A stretch of 64,000 nt of DNA from NCBI RefSeq assembly GCF_011516835.1, contig NZ_WOTB01000001.1, positions 124,001-188,000 on the forward strand. Reading direction: 5' to 3'. Position 1 is the first letter of the stretch. Every line of letters starts with the position of its first letter. Origin of the DNA: Acetobacter musti (lineage in GTDB: Bacteria > Pseudomonadota > Alphaproteobacteria > Acetobacterales > Acetobacteraceae). The position numbers and the translations under genes were made by a program. This document shows, one piece after another, positions 15,663 through 25,217 of this stretch. The notes under the pieces were generated by a model. That model was not told the DNA's origin and did not search any database. It saw nothing but the letters and a program-made list of their open reading frames with translations.

Positions 15663-17402
15663 ATGGCCCGCGAGAATGATTTCCAGCCCCGTCTGGGCCG
15701 CATCCGCTCGCCCCGCGCCCAGCGGCTCAAGCCCTTCGTCGCCCAGGCCCTCGCCTCGGCCCAGCGTGCCGGAGGCGGTGGCTTCCGATCGGGCCGCAGC
15801 GGCGGCGGTTCCCGCTCGTCCTTCGGGCGTGGCCGCGTCGCAGCAGCCAGGGCCAATCGTCTGCTGACCAGCCGTGTCCGCCGCGTGACCGTCAAGGCCC
15901 GTGTCGTGCGCCACAGCGGGCGCAAGGCGCCGCTCGCCGCCCATCTGCGTTACCTGCGCCGGGAAGGGGTGACGAAGGACGGCGAGAAGGCGCGGCTCTT
16001 CGGTCCTGGCATCGACGATGCCGACCCGAAGGCGTTCGCCGAGCGCTGCGAGGATGATCGCCACCATTTCCGTTTCATCATCTCACCCGAGGACGCGCCC
16101 GACATGGCCGACCTCAAGGGCTATGCCCGCGAACTGGTCGGGCAGATGGAAAAAGACCTCGGCACGAAGCTGGACTGGGTGGGGGTGGATCACTGGAACA
16201 CCCAGCATTCCCGTGTCCACATCCTCGTGCGGGGCGTAGCCGAGGATGGCAGCGACCTCGTGATCTCCCGCGATTATATCCGGGAGGGCCTGCGCGCCCG
16301 TGCCCAGGATCTGGTGACGCAGGAACTCGGGCTACGCAATGACGTCGAAATCCATCGTGCCCTCGAACGCCAGGTCGGCGCCGAGCACTGGACCCAGCTC
16401 GACCGGCAACTCGCCCGCGATGCGGGCCGCAACGGCATCATCGACATGGCGCCAGCGCCGGATCGGCAGCCTGATCCGTTCGAGGCCCTGAAGGTCGGGC
16501 GCCTGCGCCACCTGGAGGGGCTCGGTCTCGCCCATCAGGTCGGTCAGGGACAATGGATGCTGGATGAATCCGCCGAGGCGACGCTCCGCGAGTTCGGGGA
16601 GCGCGGCGACATCATCAAGCGTATCCACCGCTCGCTGACGGAGCGCGGGATCGAGCGGAGCACATCGAGCTACGTCCTGGCGGGTGAAAGCCTCGACGTT
16701 CCTGTCGTCGGCAGGCTGGTCGATCGGGGGCTGGACGACGAGCTGAAAGGCACGGCCTACGCCGTCATCGACGGCGTGGATGGCCGCACGCATCATATCC
16801 GTTTTCCCGATCTCGACGCGACCGGTGATGGCAGCATGGGGTCGGTCGTGGAGCTTCGCGCCTTCGATGACAGGAAGGGGCAGCGTCGCGTGGCGCTGGC
16901 CGTCCGTTCCGACCTGTCGATCGAGGATCAGGTGACGGCGCGCGGGGCTACCTGGCTCGACCGGCAGGCAGTGGCGCGCGACCCTGTTGCATTGGGGCAG
17001 GCGGGGTTCGGTGCCGAAGTGCATGAGGCGATGGAGCGGCGGACCGAGCAACTGATTGAGCAGGGTCTTGCCGAACGCCGGACGCAGGGGGTGATCCTGG
17101 CGCGCAACCTGATCGGGAAACTCAGGGACCGCGAGCTTCACGAAGTGGGAGAGCGGCTCGCCGCTGAGACGGGCCGGACGTTCAGTCAGTCGGCATCGGG
17201 CGAGTATGTCACCGGCACGTATCGGCAACGCATGGCCCTGGCCTCCGGCCGCTATGCGATGATCGATGACGGCCTCCAGTTCCAGCTCGTGCCATGGACG
17301 CCGTCGCTGGAGAAGCAGCGGGGCCAGCACGTCTCCGGCGTCGCACGCGACGATGGCGGGATCGACTGGAGCTTCACCCGGAACCGGGGGCTCGGGCTAT
17401 AG
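15663..17402 (+). CDS. Relaxase/mobilisation nuclease, VirD2-like with DUF3363
   Basis: 579 aa from ATG 15663; the in-frame ATG farther upstream is less likely because of the cysteine/phenylalanine-rich leader it would add. An N-terminal basic region ('SGRSGGGSRSSFGRGRV') precedes the relaxase domain with the metal-binding 'H177WNTQH182SRVH186I' motif. The remainder is the DUF3363 domain. The protein nicks oriT, stays covalently attached and pilots the strand to the TraG coupling protein (44890). The gene is separated from traG by the whole metal island, so the cargo was inserted within an originally continuous transfer region. Confidence 0.88.
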   Translation: MARENDFQPRLGRIRSPRAQRLKPFVAQALASAQRAGGGGFRSGRSGGGSRSSFGRGRVAAARANRLLTSRVRRVTVKARVVRHSGRKAPLAAHLRYLRREGVTKDGEKARLFGPGIDDADPKAFAERCEDDRHHFRFIISPEDAPDMADLKGYARELVGQMEKDLGTKLDWVGVDHWNTQHSRVHILVRGVAEDGSDLVISRDYIREGLRARAQDLVTQELGLRNDVEIHRALERQVGAEHWTQLDRQLARDAGRNGIIDMAPAPDRQPDPFEALKVGRLRHLEGLGLAHQVGQGQWMLDESAEATLREFGERGDIIKRIHRSLTERGIERSTSSYVLAGESLDVPVVGRLVDRGLDDELKGTAYAVIDGVDGRTHHIRFPDLDATGDGSMGSVVELRAFDDRKGQRRVALAVRSDLSIEDQVTARGATWLDRQAVARDPVALGQAGFGAEVHEAMERRTEQLIEQGLAERRTQGVILARNLIGKLRDRELHEVGERLAAETGRTFSQSASGEYVTGTYRQRMALASGRYAMIDDGLQFQLVPWTPSLEKQRGQHVSGVARDDGGIDWSFTRNRGLGL

Positions 17403-17609
17403 TCGTCGTGGCGATAAGGACAGTTAAATTCCCCTGGATTGAAGATAGACCCGCCGAGGGAAAGGAAGTTGCCGACGCTCGGTTCGTCAGTGGATATAGA
17501 GAATGATGAACGACCGACACGGCCAATATGTCGGGAAAGCAGCCAATCGGAAATCGGCAATGACACTGCACAATCCGGCGACAGGAACGGCCCATCGGGC
17601 GAAAGGGAA

Positions 17610-17646
17610 TTGACAATATTCTATATATCCACGAGTAAGGATATAT
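17610..17646 (+). promoter_or_regulatory. ArsR-type promoter/operator of the ars operon
   Basis: TTGACA at 17610-17615 is a consensus -35 box. Perfect 8-bp arms ATATATCC (17623-17630) and GGATATAT (17639-17646), spaced by ACGAGTAA, form an imperfect-spacer dyad reaching into the start codon of arsR. AT-rich dyads at the start of the gene are typical ArsR/SmtB binding sites. The 242 bp before the gene otherwise contain no gene. Confidence 0.7.
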
Positions 17647-17986
17647 GGATACCGAATCGACCCTGTTGGCCCTGAGCGCACTGTCGCAATCCACGCGGTT
17701 GGAGATATTCCGCCTGCTGGTGCGCCATGAACCGAACGGGCTGCCGGCCGGAGACGTCGCGCGGCATCTCGATGTCCCGCAGAACACGATCTCGGCCCAC
17801 CTCGCCACTCTGACCCGTGCCGGCCTGCTGACCTCGCAGCGCCATAGCCGTGTGATTGTCTATCGTGCCTGCCTACCGCGCCTGCGGGAACTGATGCTGT
17901 TTCTCGTCAAGGACTGCTGCGGGCAAAGCCCTGAACTTTGTGAGCCACTGGTTGCAGAACTGTCGTCCTGCTGCCCATCCGAGTGA
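17645..17986 (+). CDS. arsR: ArsR-family repressor
   Basis: 113 aa. A winged helix ('LSQSTRLEIFRLLVRHEPNGLPAGDVARHLDVPQNTISAHLATLTRAGLLTSQRHSRVIVYR') is followed by a Cys-rich tail: 'KDCCGQSPELCEPLVAELSSCCPSE'. The classical ArsR site (ELCVCDL) is absent, so metalloid sensing probably uses the C-terminal cysteines, as in the variant ArsR groups. It represses the ars operon; its stop overlaps a GTG start of arsC. Confidence 0.9.
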   Translation: MDTESTLLALSALSQSTRLEIFRLLVRHEPNGLPAGDVARHLDVPQNTISAHLATLTRAGLLTSQRHSRVIVYRACLPRLRELMLFLVKDCCGQSPELCEPLVAELSSCCPSE

Positions 17987-17994
17987 ACCCCCCA

Positions 17995-18912
17995 ATGACC
18001 GATCGCGTCTTCAATGTGTTGTTTCTGTGTACGGGTAATTCCGCACGTTCGATTTTGGCCGAGAGCATCCTTCGCAAGGATGGTGCTGGCCATTTCAGGG
18101 TCTTCTCCGCCGGTAGCCATCCCAAGGGGCAGGTCAATCCTCTCGCCTTGAAAGTGCTGGCGAGCTTCGACTACCCGACCGAGGGACTGCGTTCCAAGCC
18201 CTGGGATGAGTTTGCTGTTGCGAACGCTCCCGTTATGGATTTCGTTTTTACCGTCTGCGATGACGCTGCTGGAGAAGTCTGTCCGGTATGGCCGGGGAAA
18301 CCCATCACGGCCCATTGGGGCATTCCCGATCCGAGTAATGTTTCGGGAACCGATGCCGACCGGGAGCGAGCGTTCGTCTCGGCGTTCAAGGGTCTGAAGA
18401 ATCGTATTTCCCTGCTTGTCGCATTGCCGCTGGCCAAGCTTGAGACTGCCAGTTTGGTGACGAAATTGCGCGACATTGGCACCGAGCCAACTGGCGTCAC
18501 AATCTATCATAACCCGAATTGCGGCACATCGCGCAATACGCTTGCCCTGATCCGAAATGCGGGGATCGAGCCAACCATCATCGAATATCTCAAAACACCG
18601 CCATCGCGCGCCGAACTGGTCAGTCTGATCACGCGCATGGGGATCTCGGTTCGCGATCTCCTGCGGCGCAAGGGCACGCCCTATGATGAGCTTGGCCTCG
18701 ATAATCCGGCCCTGAGCGATGACGACCTAATCGACGCCATGATGGCGCATCCAATCCTGATCAACCGGCCCATCGTCGTCACCCCGCTGGGTGCGGCACT
18801 CTGCCGTCCGTCCGAGGCAGTTCTGGACATCCTGCCCAACCCGCAGCGAGGCGCTTTCGTCAAAGAAGACGGCGAGAAGATCGTCGATGAATCCGGCAAG
18901 CGGATCGTCTGA
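17995..18912 (+). CDS. arsC: Fused arsenate reductase (two ArsC types)
   Basis: 305 aa from ATG 17995; a GTG at 17983 overlapping the arsR stop would add four residues. Residues 1-~155 are a low-molecular-weight phosphatase-like ArsC with the P-loop 'C12TGNSARS' and '[15 protein letters not shown]' carrying the redox cysteines. Residues ~165-305 are a glutaredoxin-type ArsC, 'YHNPNC176GTSRNTL'. Both active-site cysteines are present. Either domain alone reduces arsenate to arsenite; the fusion combines thioredoxin- and glutaredoxin-linked chemistries in one chain. Confidence 0.9.
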   Translation: MTDRVFNVLFLCTGNSARSILAESILRKDGAGHFRVFSAGSHPKGQVNPLALKVLASFDYPTEGLRSKPWDEFAVANAPVMDFVFTVCDDAAGEVCPVWPGKPITAHWGIPDPSNVSGTDADRERAFVSAFKGLKNRISLLVALPLAKLETASLVTKLRDIGTEPTGVTIYHNPNCGTSRNTLALIRNAGIEPTIIEYLKTPPSRAELVSLITRMGISVRDLLRRKGTPYDELGLDNPALSDDDLIDAMMAHPILINRPIVVTPLGAALCRPSEAVLDILPNPQRGAFVKEDGEKIVDESGKRIV

Positions 18913-20207
18913 TGCTGGCGCTTCTGATTTTCGTTGTCACGCTCGTTTTTGTCATCTGGCAGCCTCGGGGGCTGGGTATCGGCTGGAGCGCAATGGCAGG
19001 TGCCGCCGTGGCCCTGGCGGCTGGTGTGATCCACTGGCACGACATTCCTGTCGTGTGGCACATCGTCTGGGACGCGACCTTCACCTTCATCGCGCTGATC
19101 GTCATCTCGCTGTTGCTGGATGAGGCCGGATTCTTCCATTGGGCCGCCCTGCACGTCGTGCGCTGGGGCAAAGGGCGAGGCCGTACGCTGTTCCCGCTGA
19201 TCGTGGTGCTGGGAGCGGCCATTGCGGCTGTGTTCGCCAATGACGGCGCGGCCCTGCTGCTGACGCCCATCGTCATCGCCATCCTCACGCAGCTTCGCCT
19301 CAGTCCTGCTGCGGCGCTGGCCTTTATTATCGCCACTGGCTTCGTCGCGGATACCACCAGCCTGCCGCTCGTCATCTCCAACCTGGTGAACATCGTCAGC
19401 GCCAATTTCTTTGGCATTGCGTTCGATCGCTATGCCGCGATCATGGTCCCTGTCGATCTGGTAGCACTTGGTGCAACGCTGGCCGTCTTGTGGCTGTGGT
19501 ACCGGCGGCAGGTGCCTGCGACCTATCCCGTCGCCGAACTGCCCGCACCTGCCACGGCCATTCGTGACCCCCATGTGTTCCGGGCGGCATTTCCGCTACT
19601 GGCCCTCGTACTGGCGGCCTATTTCCTGACCGCGCCGTTTCATATCCCGGTCTGTGTCGTAGCCTGCCTGGCCGCCGGAACCCTGTTGCTCGTCGCCGGG
19701 TATGGCCGGGTGATCCCTGTTCGCAAGGTGCTGCGGGGTGCCCCGTGGCAGATCGTGATCTTCTCCCTGGGCATGTATCTGGTGGTCTACGGGCTGCGCA
19801 ATGCCGGGCTGACTGACTACCTTGCGACCGCACTGGTCTGGCTCGGTCATCAAGGGACGTTCACGGCCACCATCGGCACCGGCTTTCTGGCGGCTGTTCT
19901 GTCGTCCATCATGAACAATATGCCGAGTGTGCTGGTCGGGGCGCTGGCGATCCAGCAGGCTCACGACATCACGCCGCTGACACGCGACCTGATGATCTAT
20001 GCCAACGTCATCGGCTGCGACCTCGGGCCAAAATTCACGCCGATTGGTAGTCTCGCAACACTGCTGTGGCTGCATGTGCTGGCATCCAAGAACCATCGGG
20101 TCACATGGGGGCAGTATATGAAAGTTGGACTGGCGATTACGCCGCCCGTCCTGCTGGCAACACTCGCGGCGCTGGCCCTGTGGCTGCCCCTGATCAGCCA
20201 CCCGTAA
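18912..20207 (+). CDS. arsB: Arsenite efflux permease ArsB
   Basis: 431 aa with about 11-12 membrane spans, e.g. '[20 protein letters not shown]' and '[21 protein letters not shown]'. '[18 protein letters not shown]', '[24 protein letters not shown]' and '[13 protein letters not shown]' are the conserved ArsB transport motifs. It exports arsenite (and antimonite) across the inner membrane, using the proton motive force or an ArsA ATPase; no arsA is present here. It shares one base with the arsC stop. Confidence 0.92.
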   Translation: MLALLIFVVTLVFVIWQPRGLGIGWSAMAGAAVALAAGVIHWHDIPVVWHIVWDATFTFIALIVISLLLDEAGFFHWAALHVVRWGKGRGRTLFPLIVVLGAAIAAVFANDGAALLLTPIVIAILTQLRLSPAAALAFIIATGFVADTTSLPLVISNLVNIVSANFFGIAFDRYAAIMVPVDLVALGATLAVLWLWYRRQVPATYPVAELPAPATAIRDPHVFRAAFPLLALVLAAYFLTAPFHIPVCVVACLAAGTLLLVAGYGRVIPVRKVLRGAPWQIVIFSLGMYLVVYGLRNAGLTDYLATALVWLGHQGTFTATIGTGFLAAVLSSIMNNMPSVLVGALAIQQAHDITPLTRDLMIYANVIGCDLGPKFTPIGSLATLLWLHVLASKNHRVTWGQYMKVGLAITPPVLLATLAALALWLPLISHP

Positions 20208-20228
20208 TACAAGAAAGGACCGATATAT

Positions 20229-20927
20229 ATGACCGCTCCTGACCTGCCAGCCCTGCACCCCGAATATCTTGAACGGGTCGATCTCGCGCGGCTCGAACCG
20301 CAACCGCGTGTGGACCATCCGCCGCGTATCCTGCTGCTCTACGGCTCTTTGCGTCCCCGATCCTTCAGTCGGTTGCTGGTGCTTGAGGCGGAACGCATCC
20401 TGAAGGTGCTGGGGGCCGAGACACGGGTGTTCGACCCGACCGGCCTGCCGATAGCGGATTCCGTGCCTGCCACGCATCCGAAAGTGCAGGAACTGCGGGA
20501 ACTGTCGATCTGGTCGGAAGGCCAGGTCTGGTGCAGCCCCGAACGGCACGGCAACATAACCGCTGTGTTCAAAAACCAGATCGACTGGTTGCCATTGTCC
20601 GAAGGCTCGATCCGTCCGACGCAGGGCCGCACGCTGGCGGTCATGCAGGTCTCAGGCGGATCGCAAAGCTTCAATTCCGTCAATGCCCTGCGGGTTCTGG
20701 GCCGATGGATGCGGATGTTCACCATCCCCAACCAGTCCAGCGTGCCAATGGCCTATACGCAGTTCGGTGACGATGACCGCATGAAGCCGTCCCCCCTCTA
20801 TGACCGGATGGTAGATGTCATGGAGGAACTGATGAAGTTCACATGGCTGCTGCGCGACCGGGCCGACTACCTCGTGGACCGCTATAGCGAACGGAAGACG
20901 GAATTCCGTCTCCCGGAAAGCCTGTGA
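20229..20927 (+). CDS. arsH: ArsH NADPH:FMN oxidoreductase
   Basis: 232 aa. '[26 protein letters not shown]' is the flavodoxin-like FMN phosphate-binding site. '[29 protein letters not shown]' and '[32 protein letters not shown]' are ArsH signatures. It oxidises trivalent organoarsenicals and reduces quinones, a late step in arsenic detoxification. A ribosome site AGAAAGGACC lies before its ATG. Confidence 0.93.
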   Translation: MTAPDLPALHPEYLERVDLARLEPQPRVDHPPRILLLYGSLRPRSFSRLLVLEAERILKVLGAETRVFDPTGLPIADSVPATHPKVQELRELSIWSEGQVWCSPERHGNITAVFKNQIDWLPLSEGSIRPTQGRTLAVMQVSGGSQSFNSVNALRVLGRWMRMFTIPNQSSVPMAYTQFGDDDRMKPSPLYDRMVDVMEELMKFTWLLRDRADYLVDRYSERKTEFRLPESL

Positions 20928-22006
20928 GCCGGGCAATGGGCGAGCAGTTCGATGTCGTGATCGTGGGGGGCGGTCAGGCGGCCCTCGCCGCGTCGTATTT
21001 TCTACGACGGACCGGACTGCGTTACGTCATTCTCGATAACGGGACCCAGGCAGGTGGTGCATGGGTGCATGGCTGGGACTCCCTGCATCTGTTCTCGCCC
21101 GCGTCCTACAGTTCTCTCCCCGGCTGGCCGATGCCCGACACGCCGGATGGCAGCTACCCCACCCGCGACGAGGTGCTTGACTATCTGCACCGCTACGAAG
21201 CGCGCTATGCGCCGCCGATCCACCGCCCCGTAATGGTCGGACGTGTGGAACGCACTGACCAGAAATTCCTGAATGTCAGCACCAGCGTGGGTGATTTCCT
21301 AAGCCGCGCGGTCATCGGCGCCACCGGCACATGGTCTGCGCCCTTCATCCCCGATTATCCGGGCCAAGGGTTGTTTGCGGGAGCGCAAATCCACTCCTCC
21401 CATTACCACAACGCGGTACCCTTTGCCGGTCGCCGTGTGCTCGTGCTGGGCGGGGGCAACTCCGGTGCGCAGATTATGGCGGAACTGTCGCTTGTCGCCC
21501 AGGCAACATGGGTCACGCTGCATGATCCCGTCTTCCTGCCCGATGACGTGGACGGACGAGTCCTGTTCGAGCGGGCGACCGCTCGCGTTCTCGGCGGCCC
21601 GTCGGCCATGCCCACTGGCGGCTTTGGCGATATCGTCATGGTACCACCCGTGCGCGCCGCCAGGGAGCGAGGCGCGCTCCACGCGGTGCGCCCGTTTGTG
21701 CGGATGACGGCTACGGGCGTCGTCTGGCCCGATGGCCAGGAAGAGGCCATTGACGCGATCATCTGGTGTACCGGCTTCCGACCCGCGCTTGGTGCATTTG
21801 CGCCGCTCGACGTGATCGAGCCGGACGGGCTGATCCGCGTTGACGGCCAGCAGGCCATCAGGGAGCCACGTCTCTGGCTGCTGGGTTATGGCTCCTGGTG
21901 CGGCCCCGCATGCGCCACCCTGCTGGGGGCGGGCCGTGTCGCGAGATCCATGGTCCGGCAACTGGCGGCCTGGCTTGCGTCGCCAACACAGGATGTCCGT
22001 TTGTAG
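20924..22006 (+). CDS. arsO: ArsO-like flavin monooxygenase
   Basis: 360 aa from GTG 20924 (overlapping the arsH stop) or 356 from ATG 20936. It has two Rossmann motifs, '[17 protein letters not shown]' (FAD) and '[16 protein letters not shown]' (NADPH), plus '[12 protein letters not shown]'. This is the FAD/NAD(P)H-dependent oxidoreductase found after arsH in many ars operons and named ArsO; the exact substrate is not settled. It ends the ars operon, which faces the cus operon tail to tail. Confidence 0.82.
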   Translation: MSRAMGEQFDVVIVGGGQAALAASYFLRRTGLRYVILDNGTQAGGAWVHGWDSLHLFSPASYSSLPGWPMPDTPDGSYPTRDEVLDYLHRYEARYAPPIHRPVMVGRVERTDQKFLNVSTSVGDFLSRAVIGATGTWSAPFIPDYPGQGLFAGAQIHSSHYHNAVPFAGRRVLVLGGGNSGAQIMAELSLVAQATWVTLHDPVFLPDDVDGRVLFERATARVLGGPSAMPTGGFGDIVMVPPVRAARERGALHAVRPFVRMTATGVVWPDGQEEAIDAIIWCTGFRPALGAFAPLDVIEPDGLIRVDGQQAIREPRLWLLGYGSWCGPACATLLGAGRVARSMVRQLAAWLASPTQDVRL

Positions 22007-22097
22007 AAAACTTGAAGGTCTTCATTCTATGATCAGGATGAGGGCGGAAGACGGCATGGAGATAATGCCCTATTATATGCCGACACGTCTGCCATGT

Positions 22098-25000
22098 TTA
22101 CCCACGCGACAGCCGCCATCCCTTCACGAGAGCATAGAGCGCCGGAATAACCAGCAGGGTCAGCACGGTCGACGAGACCATGCCGCCCACCATGGGGGCC
22201 GCGATCCGGCGCATGACCTCGGACCCGGTGCCGGCGCTCCACAGGATGGGCACAAGGCCCGCCATGATCGCCGTGACCGTCATCATTTTCGGCCGCACGC
22301 GCTCCACCGCGCCGTGCATGATCGCAGCCCTCAAGTCCGCGCGCGTCAGTGCGCGCCCTTCGGCCTGGGCCCTGCCGCTGACGTCTGCCAAGGCATTGTC
22401 GAGATAGATCAGCATGATCACGCCCGTCTCGGACGCGACACCCGCGAGGGCGATGAACCCCACCACGACAGCGACACTGACATTGTAGCCCAACCACCAG
22501 GTCAGCCAGATCCCACCGACCAGCGCAAACGGCACCGACAGCAGCACGATCAGCGTCTCCGTGATCCGTCCGAAATTGAGATAGAGCAGCACGAAGATCA
22601 GAACCAGCGTTGCCGGCACGACCAGCTTCAGCCGCGCCATGGCGTGCTGCATATATTCAAACTGGCCGCTCCACGCGACGCGGTATCCCTGCGGGAGCGT
22701 AACCCGCTCGCGCACGGCGCGGGCCGCGTCGTTGACGTAGCCGCCGATATCGCGTCCGTTCAGGTCCACATAGACATAGGCGACAAGCTGGGCATCCTCG
22801 GTGCGGATCGAGGGCGGTCCCCCGGTGAGACGGATCACCGCCACCTGCCCCAGCGGGATCATCGCCCCGCCCGGCGTCGGCAGCAGCACCTGTTCGGCGA
22901 TCGCCTGCGGGTCATCGCGCAGGTCACGCGGGTAGCGGACGCTCACGCCGTAACGCTCGCGCCCTTCCACGGTCGTCGTGACCGTCTGGCCGCCGAGCGC
23001 CGTGGCCACCACCTGCATCACATCGTCGACCGACAGGCCATAGCGCGCGATCGCGTTCCGGTCGGGTATAATCTCCAGATAGTGGCCACCCTCCAGGCGC
23101 TCGGCAAACGCACTGGTGGTTCCGGGAATGGTGCGCACGACCTGCTCGACCTGTTCCGCAATTCTGGCGAGCTGTCCCAGATCCGGCCCGAACACCTTCA
23201 CCCCCACCGGGGTACGAATCCCCGTGGCGAGCATGTCGATGCGGGCGCGGATCGGCTGCGTCCACGCGTTGCTCACCCCCGGCAGGTCAAGCGCCCGGTT
23301 CATGTCGGCCTTCAGTTGGTCCGGGGTCATGCCGGCCGGCCATTCGCTTTGCGGCTTGAGAGTGATCACCGTCTCGAACATTTCCGTGGGCGCCGGATCG
23401 GTGGCCGTCGCCGCGCGCCCGGCCTTGCCGAACACCGACTGGACCTCGGGAAAGCTCTTGATGATGCGGTCCTGACCCTGCAGCAGCTCGACCGCCTTGG
23501 TGACCGAGAGACCTGGCGGCGTGACCGGCATGTAGAGCCATGTCCCCTCGTTCAGATCGGGCATGAACTCGCTGCCCAGATGGGCCGCCGGATAGATCGT
23601 ACCGGCGCCAATCCCGATCGCAAGGAGGACGAGCAGGACCGGTCCCCGCAGCACGACGCGGATTACGGGACGATAGAGCGCGATCAGCACGCGATTGATC
23701 GGATTACGCGCTTCGGGAAGGATGCGGCCGCGCACGAAGGCCAGCATCAGGACCGGCACCAGCGTCACCGCGAGCAGCGCGCCGCCCGCCATGGAAAAGG
23801 TCTTTGTGTATGCGAGCGGCTTGAACAATCGTCCTTCCTGCCCCTCCAGGGCGAACACCGGCAGGAAGGACACGGTGATGATCAGCAGGCTGAAGAACAG
23901 CGACGGCCCGACCTCGTTCGCCGCCGCCAGCAGCGCCGGGCCACGCGCTTCACCGGGCGCCAGCCGCTCCACGTGCTTGTGCGCATTTTCGATCATCACG
24001 ATCGCCGCATCCACCATCGCCCCGAGCGCGATGGCGATGCCGCCCAGACTCATGATGTTCGACCCGACACCGATCATGTGCATGGCCAGGAAAGCGAACA
24101 GGACGCCGACAGGCAGGGTCACGATCGCGACCAGCGCACTGCGGACGTGCAGCAGGAAGACGACGCAGACGAAGGAGACGATGAGACTCTCCTCGATCAG
24201 CGTGTGCCGGAGCGTGGCGATGGCACGCAGGATCAGGGCCGAGCGATCATAGACCGGCACAATGGAAACGCCCGGCGGCAGGCTAGGCAGCAGCTCGGCG
24301 ATCCGCTGCCTGACGCTCCGGATCGTCGTCAAGGCATCCGCTCCGTCGCGCTTGACGACGATGCCGCCGACCGCCTCTCCCACACCGTCCAGTTCCGCGA
24401 TGCCGCGCCGCTCGTCGGGGCCGAGTTCGACGCGCGCGACGTCTCCCACCGTGACTGGCGTTCCGACGGCGTCGACCTTCAGCACGATCCGCTCCAGATC
24501 GCGGACATCGCGCACATAGCCCCGACCGCGCACCATATATTCCGTTTCGGTCAGCTCGATGGTGCGACCGCCGACATCCTGATTGCCCTGCCGCACCGCA
24601 TCGCCCACGCGCGACAGCGGGATACCGTAGGCCTGGAGCTTCCGGGGATCGACGACGATCTGATATTGCCGTTCGAACCCGCCAATGGCGGCCACCTCGG
24701 CGACGCCGGACGCCTTGGTCAATTGAAAGCGGATCACCCAATCCTGCAGGCTGCGCAATTCCGCCAGCGTGCGCTGTTTACCCTGGACGACATATTCGTA
24801 GACCCAGCCGACACCGGTTGCATCCGGCCCCAGCGACGGCGTGACACCCGCGGGCAGGCGCTTCTGCGCGAAATTGAGATATTCCAGCACGCGCGAACGC
24901 GCCCAGTAGAGATCGGTACCGTCGTCGAAGACGACGTAGACGAACGACGTGCCGAACGTCGAAAAACCGCGCACCACTTTCGAATGCGGCACCGCCAGCA

Positions 25001-25217
25001 ACGCCGTGGTCAAGGGATAGGTGACCTGATCCTCGACGACCTGCGGCGCCTGGCCGGGATAGTCGGTATAGACGATCACCTGCGTGTCCGAGAGATCGGG
25101 AATGGCATCGAGCGGCGTGTTCATCACCGCCCAGACACCAGCCCCCACGAGGAACAACGTTCCCAGTATCACCAGCAGCGGGTTACGCGCCGACACCGCA
25201 ATGATTCTGGCAATCAT
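22098..25217 (-). CDS. cusA: CusA/CzcA-type heavy-metal RND permease
   Basis: 1039 aa, twelve membrane spans with two large periplasmic loops. 'NPLLVILGTLFLVGAGVWAVMNTPLDAIPDLSDTQVIV' opens the protein and 'GVASETGVIMLIYLDNAL' is in the C-terminal half. The subclass resembles the monovalent-cation (Cu/Ag) CusA group rather than Czc, as also suggested by the metal-binding domains of the adjacent CusB. It drives metal from periplasm or cytoplasm through CusB and the outer-membrane channel. Its start overlaps the cusB stop (ATGA). Confidence 0.9.
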   Translation of the reverse strand: MIARIIAVSARNPLLVILGTLFLVGAGVWAVMNTPLDAIPDLSDTQVIVYTDYPGQAPQVVEDQVTYPLTTALLAVPHSKVVRGFSTFGTSFVYVVFDDGTDLYWARSRVLEYLNFAQKRLPAGVTPSLGPDATGVGWVYEYVVQGKQRTLAELRSLQDWVIRFQLTKASGVAEVAAIGGFERQYQIVVDPRKLQAYGIPLSRVGDAVRQGNQDVGGRTIELTETEYMVRGRGYVRDVRDLERIVLKVDAVGTPVTVGDVARVELGPDERRGIAELDGVGEAVGGIVVKRDGADALTTIRSVRQRIAELLPSLPPGVSIVPVYDRSALILRAIATLRHTLIEESLIVSFVCVVFLLHVRSALVAIVTLPVGVLFAFLAMHMIGVGSNIMSLGGIAIALGAMVDAAIVMIENAHKHVERLAPGEARGPALLAAANEVGPSLFFSLLIITVSFLPVFALEGQEGRLFKPLAYTKTFSMAGGALLAVTLVPVLMLAFVRGRILPEARNPINRVLIALYRPVIRVVLRGPVLLVLLAIGIGAGTIYPAAHLGSEFMPDLNEGTWLYMPVTPPGLSVTKAVELLQGQDRIIKSFPEVQSVFGKAGRAATATDPAPTEMFETVITLKPQSEWPAGMTPDQLKADMNRALDLPGVSNAWTQPIRARIDMLATGIRTPVGVKVFGPDLGQLARIAEQVEQVVRTIPGTTSAFAERLEGGHYLEIIPDRNAIARYGLSVDDVMQVVATALGGQTVTTTVEGRERYGVSVRYPRDLRDDPQAIAEQVLLPTPGGAMIPLGQVAVIRLTGGPPSIRTEDAQLVAYVYVDLNGRDIGGYVNDAARAVRERVTLPQGYRVAWSGQFEYMQHAMARLKLVVPATLVLIFVLLYLNFGRITETLIVLLSVPFALVGGIWLTWWLGYNVSVAVVVGFIALAGVASETGVIMLIYLDNALADVSGRAQAEGRALTRADLRAAIMHGAVERVRPKMMTVTAIMAGLVPILWSAGTGSEVMRRIAAPMVGGMVSSTVLTLLVIPALYALVKGWRLSRG

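Noticed and set aside
15365-15679. 104-codon frame coupled to the transglycosylase stop
   Set aside because: The ATGA overlap is attractive, but the second half is a Ser/Phe/Cys-rich peptide over a pyrimidine tract and it overlaps the relaxase start. More likely non-coding.
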